Positions 57,843 through 64,000 of a stretch of 64,000 bases of DNA are shown here, piece after piece. This stretch comes from Streptomyces sp. TS71-3. GTDB lineage: Bacteria; Actinomycetota; Actinomycetes; Streptomycetales; Streptomycetaceae. How positions within the stretch are numbered: position 1 is the stretch's first letter; each line of letters opens with the position of its first letter. A model generated the notes under the pieces. The model had not been told where the DNA came from. It saw only the letters and a list, made by a program, of their open reading frames with translations, and ran no database searches. Where the stretch lies: NCBI RefSeq assembly GCF_018327685.1, contig NZ_BNEL01000003.1, positions 2,914,001 to 2,978,000 on the forward strand, written 5' to 3'. A program made the translations under genes and the position numbers.

Positions 57843-58739
57843 GTGACAACCACACTGGCCAAGCCCGGGCGCCCGGACGAGGCCACCAGCCCCGAGTGGC
57901 GAGGCACCTCCCGTCCTTCGGCCCGCCGGCGCAACTGGCTCGGCGGCCTCGCCGGATGGCTCTGGCTCGTCGTCGTCGCCGTGCCCCTGTACTGGACCCT
58001 CATCACCAGCCTCAAGTCCCAGAGCCGCTACTACGCGAGCAACCCGCTGGTGCCCTCCGGCGACCCCACGCTGGACAACTACCGGCTGGTCATCGAGTCC
58101 GACTTCATCGGCTACTTCATCAACAGCGTCGTGGTCACCGCCGGCGCCGTGGTGCCGGCGGTGGCGTTCTCCTTCATGGCCGCTTACGCCATCGTGCGCG
58201 GCTGGCGCATGCGGGTCCTGCGCGTGATGAACGGGCTGTTCCTCATGGGCCTGGCCATCCCGCTGCAGGCGACGGTGATCCCGGTCTATCTGATCATCAT
58301 CAGGCTGCATCTGTACGACAGCCTGCTGGCGCTGATCCTCCCGTCGATCGCCTTCGCCATCCCGCTGTCCGTGCTGGTGCTGTCCAACTTCATCCGCGAC
58401 GTGCCCAAGGAACTGTTCGACTCGATGCGGGTCGACGGCGCCACCGAGTGGGCGACACTGTGGCGGCTGGCGGCACCGCTGACCCGACCGGCCATCCTCA
58501 CCGTGACCATCTTCAACGCACTGACCATCTGGAACGGATTCCTGCTGCCGCTGATCCTCACCCAGAGCCCTGACCGCCGCACCCTGCCGCTCGCACTGTG
58601 GACCTTCCAGGGCCAGTACGGGGTCAACGTCCCCGCCGTTCTCGCCTCCGTCGTCCTCACCACGCTGCCCATCCTGGTCCTGTACGCCTTGGGCCGCCGT
58701 CAGATGCTCAGCGGTCTGACCGCCGGATTCAGCAGATGA
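57843..58739 (+). CDS. Sugar ABC transporter permease (MalG type)
   Basis: 298 residues from GTG 57843 (GAAGGGG 7 nt upstream). Six membrane helices, EAA-like loop FDSMRVDGATEWATLWRLAA, and the usual MalG-type C-terminus, ALGRRQMLSGLTAGFSR. It begins one base after the previous stop. Completes the importer. Confidence 0.92.
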   Translation: MTTTLAKPGRPDEATSPEWRGTSRPSARRRNWLGGLAGWLWLVVVAVPLYWTLITSLKSQSRYYASNPLVPSGDPTLDNYRLVIESDFIGYFINSVVVTAGAVVPAVAFSFMAAYAIVRGWRMRVLRVMNGLFLMGLAIPLQATVIPVYLIIIRLHLYDSLLALILPSIAFAIPLSVLVLSNFIRDVPKELFDSMRVDGATEWATLWRLAAPLTRPAILTVTIFNALTIWNGFLLPLILTQSPDRRTLPLALWTFQGQYGVNVPAVLASVVLTTLPILVLYALGRRQMLSGLTAGFSR

Positions 58740-58740
58740 T

Positions 58741-58763
58741 CGACACCGATACGGGGGGTGTCG
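58741..58763. terminator. Hairpin after the ABC permease operon
   Basis: CGACACC (58741-58747) pairs with GGTGTCG (58757-58763) around a 9-nt loop, beginning two bases after the permease stop codon. Confidence 0.6.
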
Positions 58764-58779
58764 GGCCCGCGGTCCGAGG

Positions 58780-59212
58780 CGTGCTGTGAGTTCGCGTTCG
58801 GAGTCGAGCAGGCCCGGAGGCGCTGACCGAGGCGATGTTGGTGCCGGCGATCAGCGGCGCTGCCCATCTCCGACCCCAGGCTGAACTCCGAGCGGCTCTC
58901 GGCGGCGGTCAATGAGCCGTTGCCGACCTCGAGCATGTCCGGGTCGTTCCAGTGGCCGGGCCCGGCGTAGGGGGCGAGGCCCACGTCGCGGTGGAAGATG
59001 GACAGCATGCTGGAGAAGCCGGCATTGATGTCACCGGTGGTGCGCCAGCTGTTGCCGATGCCCATCTGCGGTGTCAGGGCCAGGCCGCTGCCCAGGGCCG
59101 CGGCGGGTGGGGCCGCGGTCAGGGTTGCGGCCAGCGCGAGCGTGCCGGCCCGCAGCCACCGTCTCGCTGATCGGAACCATGCCGCGGAAACGTTCACTGC
59201 CCAACCTCTCAT
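58780..59212 (-). pseudogene. Decayed GH27 alpha-galactosidase
   Basis: A signal peptide (AGTLALAATLTAAPPAAALG) leads to LALTPQMGIGNSW, the start of GH27 alpha-galactosidases, which is then joined directly to WRTTGDINAGFSSMLSI and YAGPGHWNDPDMLEVGNG. In intact enzymes about 190 residues, including the catalytic Asp, lie between these. A frameshift near 58870 follows, after which PLIAGTNIASVSA is found in another frame. An internal deletion plus frameshift make it non-functional. It faces the ABC operon tail to tail. Confidence 0.8.
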
Positions 59213-59527
59213 CGGTCGGAGCGGAAGGTTCACGGAGCCGGTGCGCTGCCTTATCGGGCGGGCTGACGGACGTCTCGGCGCCGAGGAGAGGCGTCCGCCC
59301 GCCGGTCGCGACCGGTCGTGCAGGTCGGCCGAAGGCCCGGCGCATGAATGTCACGCCGGTGCTCCTCGAGCGTGTCGTCCAGGTGGGGCGGGCGGCGGGG
59401 GCGCCACCCCCGGTTCGCCGTCCGGGACGGCACGGCAGATGCTCCTGGACGGCGAGCCGGTGATTCAGGTCGCGGACGGTAGGGGCAGCATGGGACCTGG
59501 AGCGATCCCCGACTGGAGAGGTGCCAC
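59213..59527. other. Intergenic region, no gene seen
   Basis: About 315 bp between the GH27 pseudogene and the ABM gene. No recognisable ORF. GGAGAGG at the right edge is the ribosome-binding site of the ABM gene. Confidence 0.4.
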
Positions 59528-59857
59528 GTGCCCAGTGTTGTAAAGATCAATGTCCTGACCGTGCCGGATGAGCAGCGCGAGATCCTCGAGAAGCGGTTTG
59601 CTTCGAGGGCGGGGACCGTGGAGTCGTCGGACGGTTTCGAGTGGTTCGAGCTGCTTCGCCCCGTGGAGGGAACTGACCAGTATCTGGTGTACACCAGGTG
59701 GCGGGACGAGGCTTCCTTCCAGGCGTGGATGGAGGGCCCGATGAAGTCCGCCCACCAGGGAAGCGGTGGGGACGGCGCTCAGCGCAAGCCCGCCGCCTCC
59801 GGGTCCACCCTGTGGACCTTCGAGGTGGTTCAGCAGGCCGCGCCCAAGCAGGGCTGA
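59528..59857 (+). CDS. Antibiotic biosynthesis monooxygenase (ABM) domain protein
   Basis: 109 residues from GTG 59528 (GGAGAGG upstream). The ABM dimeric ferredoxin-like fold fits KINVLTVPDEQREILEKRFA, EWFELLRPVEGTDQYLVYTR and WRDEASFQAWMEG. Members oxidise quinones, polyketides or heme; its catalytic residues are not certain. The C-terminal 30 residues are polar. It converges with the GntR gene with 30 nt between. Confidence 0.85.
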   Translation: MPSVVKINVLTVPDEQREILEKRFASRAGTVESSDGFEWFELLRPVEGTDQYLVYTRWRDEASFQAWMEGPMKSAHQGSGGDGAQRKPAASGSTLWTFEVVQQAAPKQG

Positions 59858-59887
59858 CGCGGATCCAGGAGCCGACCGAAGCCGCCT

Positions 59888-60676
59888 TCACGCCTGATTG
59901 GTGATGGAGGCTCGGAAGTGGTAGCGGTCCCCCCGGTAGACCTGGACGGTCAGTTCGATGGGGCGGTGTGCCTGGTTGGAGGTGAGCTGGGTCGCCACGA
60001 GCATCGGCATGGTGTCGGCGATCTCGAACAGCTCGATCTCCCGTCGCGTCGGGTGCCGGGCCTCGACCGAGTAATCGGCAACGCGCGGTACTTGCGGCGG
60101 GTCCCCAGCTCGCAGGGTGGCGTACAGCGAGGCAGTGTTGAAGTCGGTCTCGGCCAGGGCCGGGCAGGCCGTCAACGGGAGCCTGTTGTGCTCGAGCACG
60201 ACCAGCAGGCCGTCCAGGAAGCGCAGCCGGTGGAGGTCGAAGAGGTCGGCTCCCGGGGCGATGCGGAGCTGCTCGGCCTCGGCCACCGTGGCCGGGCGGA
60301 CGGTGGCGGAGAGAACCTTGCTGGTCGCCTTCAAGCCGTTGGCGTGGGCGTAGTCGGCGAAACCCTGGATCTGGGGGCCGGCGGTGGCGGACGCCGCCGC
60401 CGGATCCGGGGTCTGGCCCAGTTCGGCGACGAACCATCCGCGCGACGACGACGGCCGCACGATGCCGCGCGACTCCAACTGGGCGAGTGCGGCTCGCAGC
60501 GTCACGCGTGAAACGGCGTACCGCGTGACCAGAGCCCGCTCGGAGGGCAGCCGGTCGCCGGTACGGGCAGCGGCGGCGCGCAGGTCGTCGAGCAGCCGGG
60601 CGGCGATGCGCTCGTACAGCGGGAGGGCGTCTTCGGTGAACAGGCCTCTGGGCATCGGCGCCGTCACATCGGTCAT
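59888..60676 (-). CDS. GntR/HutC-family transcriptional regulator
   Basis: 262 residues. N-terminal winged HTH, about 18-85 (LPLYERIAARLLDDLRAAAA, LPSERALVTRYAVSRVTLRA, ALAQLESRGIVRPSSSRGWF), followed by a UTRA ligand domain ending QLTSNQAHRPIELTVQVYRG. HutC-type regulators sense sugars, amino sugars or imidazoles. Its start codon lies within two CATACC direct repeats that may be its own operator. It may govern the neighbouring GH36 gene. Confidence 0.88.
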   Translation of the reverse strand: MTDVTAPMPRGLFTEDALPLYERIAARLLDDLRAAAARTGDRLPSERALVTRYAVSRVTLRAALAQLESRGIVRPSSSRGWFVAELGQTPDPAAASATAGPQIQGFADYAHANGLKATSKVLSATVRPATVAEAEQLRIAPGADLFDLHRLRFLDGLLVVLEHNRLPLTACPALAETDFNTASLYATLRAGDPPQVPRVADYSVEARHPTRREIELFEIADTMPMLVATQLTSNQAHRPIELTVQVYRGDRYHFRASITNQA

Positions 60677-60690
60677 ACCAGAAGCATACC
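60674..60690. promoter_or_regulatory. Candidate GntR operator with two CATACC repeats
   Basis: CATACC occurs at 60674-60679 and 60685-60690, 11 bp (one helical turn) apart, overlapping the GntR start codon. HutC-type regulators often use GGTNTNACC-like half-sites, which this resembles. Autoregulation is the inferred role. Confidence 0.4.
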
Positions 60691-61341
60691 GGTTCGGTGG
60701 ATTGGCGGGTCAGCCTCCACCCGCTCACCTGCGTGACGCCATTGCGGCCTCAAGACCGGCCTGCCCCTCAAGAAGAACGGCCTGGCCCTCAAGGCGGGCA
60801 CCTGCACCAGCCAGTTGAGTAGCAGTAATGCCGTGTGAGGGCCATTGACAGGCCAGTCGCAGACCACTTACGTTCTCGAGGCAGACCGCGTGGGTGCTTA
60901 AGGAGTGTTCCATGGGCCGTCCACCCGTCCACCGACGTGTACGCCCGGCGCTATGACCTCGATCCGGTGAAGGAACTGCGCTGGTCGGCCACGTCGACGA
61001 GCGTCCTCACCACGTCCGCCTGCGACGGCGGGCCGGTGACGGAACGCGGGCATCTTCCGGGCCTGACCGAGCCGGCGGAACGCGACGGTTGTGACCCGAT
61101 CGACCCATGCCTTACATCCGGTCCACCGTCATCCTCTCCCAGGTCATCCACCCGACCGTGGCATCACCTGGGACCGGCGATCCACCCGCCCGTGGCATCG
61201 ATGGGCGCCGTGATCCGCGTCGTCTCCGCAATCGGCGGCTCGGCTTCGATGATCAACAGCGGCGAAGGAAAGGCGAGACCGCGCGGTCGGACACGCACAG
61301 CGAGCCCGAAGTCAGTTTGACGTGGCCACAAGGGAGTTGGC
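60691..61341. other. Intergenic region with repeats, no gene seen
   Basis: About 650 bp between the GntR and GH36 genes. It holds a 20-bp imperfect direct repeat (ATCCACCCGACCGTGGCATC at 61146-61165 and ATCCACCCGCCCGTGGCATC at 61180-61199). A small open stretch around 60735-60840 encodes a Leu-Lys-rich repeat but has no start or homolog I recognise. The GH36 promoter and AAGGGAG ribosome-binding site lie at the right edge. Confidence 0.45.
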
Positions 61342-63417
61342 ATGACGGATATGAACCGGCGAACCGTACTGAAGGTGGCGCTGGGAGGCGCCGGCCTGGC
61401 CGCCTTCCCTGCCGAGGTTATGGGCGCCGCACCCGTAGCCGCCGCACCGAACCGCGACACCGACGTCGTAGGCGTCGGTGACACCTCGGTGGCCTTGGAG
61501 TTCGACGACAGACTGCGTAGCCGGGTGTCCTTGAAGGACGTCAACGTGACGGGCTTCGACGCCAGCGAGGTCCTGCTGCTGGACGGCAAGACCGTCGACG
61601 CGTTCGCCTACCGCGGACGGGAGACCCGCGCCATCGAGGGTTCCCGGCACGGTGCGGGCCTCCAGGTGACCGTCTGGGGCGACGCCGCGACCGGAGTACG
61701 GAAGACGGTGGAGCTCACCTCCTTCCGGCGCCTGACCGGGATGATCGTGATGAAGGTGACCTACACCAACGTCTCCGGTGGTGAGCTGAGGGTGACCGGG
61801 TGGCGCAGCGGAGCCCATGAGCTCCTGGAGACCCCCGGCGGCTTCTACACGTTCTCGGGCACCACCCACACGGACCGCCGCGACTGGGTGCAGCCGATGA
61901 CGGACAAGTACTACCAGGAGAACTCCCTGGGGATGGACTCCTCCGACTACGGCGGCGGCACCCCGATGGCGTCCGTGTGGCGTCCGGACGCCGGCCTTTC
62001 CGTCGGGCACGTCGAACCCGTGGCGAAGATACTGAGCCTGCCGGTGCGCAGGACGTCCGGCGGGGCGAGCCTCGCCGTCCAGGGCGACACCCCCGTCACT
62101 CTCGGGCCGGGCCAGAAGCTGGCCACGGAGACAACGTTCCTGACGGCCCTCCCGGGCGACCACTTCGTGCCGCTCCAGCGCTACCGCGACTACATGGGCG
62201 ACATCGGCCTTCGCGCCTCCAAGGCCCCGAAGACGGCCTTCGACCCCATCTGGTGCGCCTGGGGCTACGAGCGCGACTTCACCGTCGACCAGGTCGTCGG
62301 AACGCTTCCCAAGGCGCGTGCCGTCGGTCTCAAATGGGCCGGGCTCGACGACGGCTGGCAGACCAACGAGGGGGACTGGGACCTCAACCCGCGGAAGTTC
62401 CCGCGGGGCGACGCGGACATGCGTGCCTTCACCCAGCAGGTCCGGGACGCCGGCATGCTGCCGCGCCTGTGGTGGGCACCGCTGGCGGCGGACCCCGACA
62501 GCAACCTCTTCAGGGACCACCCCGACATGCTCCTGCTGGACCGGAACGGCAAGAAGCAGAAGGTGACCTGGTGGGACGCCTGGACCCTGTGCCCGGCCTA
62601 CCAGCCGACGGTGGACTACTTCGTCGCCCTGGTGAAGAAGTTCATCGGCGACTGGGGCTATGAAGGGCTCAAGACCGACGGGCAGCACCTCAACGCCGTC
62701 GCGCCCTGCTACAACCCGGCGCACGGGCACGCCCGCCCCGAGGAGTCGACCGAGGGCCTGGCGCAGTTCTGGAAGGCGGTGCACGAGGCCGCGAACGAGG
62801 CGAAGCCGAACGCTCTCCTGGAGCTCTGCCCGTGCGGCACCGCCTTCGCCTTCCACAACCTGCCCTACGTCGACCAGTACCCGGGCTCGGACCCGGAGTC
62901 GTCCTACCAGGTCCGCAGCAAGGGCAAGACGATGAAGGCGCTGATGGGCGAGGGCAGCAGCTACGCCGGCGACCATGTCGAACTGAGCGACAACGGCGAC
63001 GACTTCGCCTCCAGCTACGGCGTCGGAGCCGTCCTGTCGACCAAGTTCACCAACCCGGGGGCGGGCGGCCCGGACGACTCGATCGTGCTGACCCCGGAGA
63101 GGGAAGCGCTCTGGCGCAAGTGGGTGAACCTGTACGAGGAGAACATGCTGTCCACCGGTGAGTACCGGGGCGAGCTGTACGACATCGGTTTCGACAAGCC
63201 CGAGACGCATGTCGTGGCCAAGGGAGGGACCCTGCACTACGCCTTCTACGCCCCCGGGTGGGACGGGACGGTCGAGTTGCGCGGCCTGAAGCGAGGCAGG
63301 TACCGCTTGACCGACCCGTTCACCGGCACCTCCCTGGGAACTGCCGATGCTCAGCACAACACCGTGAAGCTGAGCTTCGACCGGTTCCAGCTCATCGTGG
63401 CCGAGCCCATGGGCTGA
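61342..63417 (+). CDS. Secreted GH36-type alpha-galactosidase
   Basis: 691 residues. A Tat-type signal (NRRTVLKVALGGAGLAAF) with cleavage near residue 35. An N-terminal beta-sandwich is followed by the barrel with IWCAWGYERDF, LKWAGLDDGWQTNEGDW, LPRLWWAPLAADPDS and the nucleophile D446 in GLKTDGQHLN; GTAFAFHNLPYVDQYPGSD holds the region of the acid/base Asp. This order fits clan GH-D family 36/31-like alpha-galactosidases. The enzyme should act outside the cell on alpha-galactosides, whose products the ABC importer would take up. AAGGGAG precedes ATG. Confidence 0.85.
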   Translation: MTDMNRRTVLKVALGGAGLAAFPAEVMGAAPVAAAPNRDTDVVGVGDTSVALEFDDRLRSRVSLKDVNVTGFDASEVLLLDGKTVDAFAYRGRETRAIEGSRHGAGLQVTVWGDAATGVRKTVELTSFRRLTGMIVMKVTYTNVSGGELRVTGWRSGAHELLETPGGFYTFSGTTHTDRRDWVQPMTDKYYQENSLGMDSSDYGGGTPMASVWRPDAGLSVGHVEPVAKILSLPVRRTSGGASLAVQGDTPVTLGPGQKLATETTFLTALPGDHFVPLQRYRDYMGDIGLRASKAPKTAFDPIWCAWGYERDFTVDQVVGTLPKARAVGLKWAGLDDGWQTNEGDWDLNPRKFPRGDADMRAFTQQVRDAGMLPRLWWAPLAADPDSNLFRDHPDMLLLDRNGKKQKVTWWDAWTLCPAYQPTVDYFVALVKKFIGDWGYEGLKTDGQHLNAVAPCYNPAHGHARPEESTEGLAQFWKAVHEAANEAKPNALLELCPCGTAFAFHNLPYVDQYPGSDPESSYQVRSKGKTMKALMGEGSSYAGDHVELSDNGDDFASSYGVGAVLSTKFTNPGAGGPDDSIVLTPEREALWRKWVNLYEENMLSTGEYRGELYDIGFDKPETHVVAKGGTLHYAFYAPGWDGTVELRGLKRGRYRLTDPFTGTSLGTADAQHNTVKLSFDRFQLIVAEPMG

Positions 63418-63732
63418 GCTCGTTCGCGAGATCGGCAGCTACCGGGCACGCGCCGGCATGTGAGGAGGCTCTCATGGTCGTCCGGGGGTGGCGGGCATGG
63501 GGTGGTTGTGCGGGCGCCTGGCGAGGAGCCGATCGCCGTCGGTGAATCGCTCGGGCACCCCCGGCCAATCCCGCCGACCCCGCTGACCTCTCCTGACATC
63601 CGGCCGGTCCGGCATTCTGCCGGATTCAGGAGCGGCCAGGTTCGGCGCCGTCGCACAGGGCCGCGCAGGACACTCGCCGGCGCCCAACCGGCCGCCTTTC
63701 CACCGGACATCGCCGTGGGCGAGGATGGCAGG
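63418..63732. other. Intergenic region, no gene seen
   Basis: About 315 bp between the GH36 gene and the partial membrane-protein gene at the end. No convincing ORF, repeat or terminator. GAGG at 63721-63724 is a ribosome-binding site for the next gene. Confidence 0.4.
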
Positions 63733-64000
63733 ATGATCGACCACACTCCCCACAGCGCTCTGCTCCCCGTCCGCGGGAGGGCGGCCTGGGCGACGGGCGC
63801 CCTCGTTCTCGCCGCCGCGGCCTGGACGGCTCGGGCCGGCTGGCAGCTACGGCTCGCCTCCGTGGGACAGCCGGCGTCCGGGCCTCCGGACCAGGGTGAC
63901 GGCAGGCACCGCGTGCTGACCGGACTCGAAGACGCCTACCACCTCGTCGCAGCCTTCGCGGACGCCCTCACGGTGCTGTGCGCGCTCACCTTCCTGGCCT
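63733..64000 (+). CDS. Membrane protein, 5' part only (DUF4328-like)
   Basis: An ATG with GAGG 8 nt upstream opens a frame running off the window (89 codons seen). It has a hydrophobic helix (ATGALVLAAAAWTARAGWQL, about 19-38), a polar loop, and a second helix starting near residue 70 (DAYHLVAAFADALTVLCALT). The spacing resembles DUF4328 membrane proteins of Streptomyces. Function unknown; the 3' end is outside the window. Confidence 0.6.
   Translation, partial: MIDHTPHSALLPVRGRAAWATGALVLAAAAWTARAGWQLRLASVGQPASGPPDQGDGRHRVLTGLEDAYHLVAAFADALTVLCALTFLA

Noticed and set aside
60735..60840. Short Leu/Lys-rich repeat peptide on the plus strand
   Set aside because: No start codon, ribosome-binding site or homolog recognised; the repeated CTCAAG bases explain it.

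Overview
The window is chromosomal DNA of a Streptomyces-like actinomycete. The evidence is very high GC with strong third-position bias, GTG starts, 4-nt ATGA/GTGA gene overlaps, Tat and lipoprotein signals, a near-identical relative of the Streptomyces endoglycosidase H, rare TTA codons in a pathway regulator, and typical Streptomyces palindromic and MITE-like repeats. No tRNA, rRNA, CRISPR array or intact insertion sequence was seen.

Layout. 1-7.1 kb: a CtaG-like membrane protein, a secreted Endo H-type GH18, a CocE/NonD hydrolase and a lipoprotein polysaccharide deacetylase, separated by decayed DNA (transposase-like, relaxase and flavoprotein fragments) and two MITE-like elements that share a core but have different ends. 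7.2-9.4 kb: LLM flavin oxidoreductase plus hemerythrin, divergent from a TetR regulator. 9.5-18.3 kb: a tightly coupled aromatic-acid operon (FAD hydroxylase, gentisate-type dioxygenase, FAA hydrolase, aldehyde dehydrogenase, ThDP decarboxylase, AAHS importer) divergent from an IclR regulator. 18.4-22.4 kb: a phosphatase remnant, a class V aminotransferase and an amino-acid permease divergent from an XRE-cupin regulator. 22.7-27.4 kb: secreted S53 peptidase, a DUF4232-like secreted protein, a cupin with a leaderless-type promoter, and a class C serine hydrolase.

27.5-48.2 kb is the most interesting part: a lipopeptide biosynthetic cluster. A long leftward operon encodes a C-A-T-C-A-MT NRPS, a second NRPS protein holding the rest of that interrupted A domain plus T and a terminal reductase, a fatty acyl-AMP ligase, two acyl-CoA-dehydrogenase-like proteins, a stand-alone ACP, two P450s and an FMN reductase. 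Divergently lie a LuxR-type regulator with two TTA codons and an exporter. Binding-pocket reading suggests Ser then Gly (N-methylated by the embedded MT), so the inferred product is an unsaturated, possibly oxidised fatty acyl-Ser-N-methylGly released as an aldehyde or alcohol.

48.5-51.5 kb: a four-gene overlapping cassette (XRE, ImmA/IrrE metallopeptidase, MAB_1171c-like membrane protein, MpaB-family oxygenase). 51.6-54.5 kb: a LysR regulator divergent from an F420-type NADP oxidoreductase and an NAD-dependent epimerase-like protein. 54.6-63.4 kb: an alpha-galactoside-type sugar region with fragments of an older permease and LacI regulator, an intact ABC importer (binding protein and two permeases), a GH27 pseudogene, an ABM monooxygenase, a GntR/HutC regulator and a secreted GH36-type alpha-galactosidase. 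The window ends inside a membrane protein gene.

Functions are read from sequence motifs and remembered family features; no database search was run.
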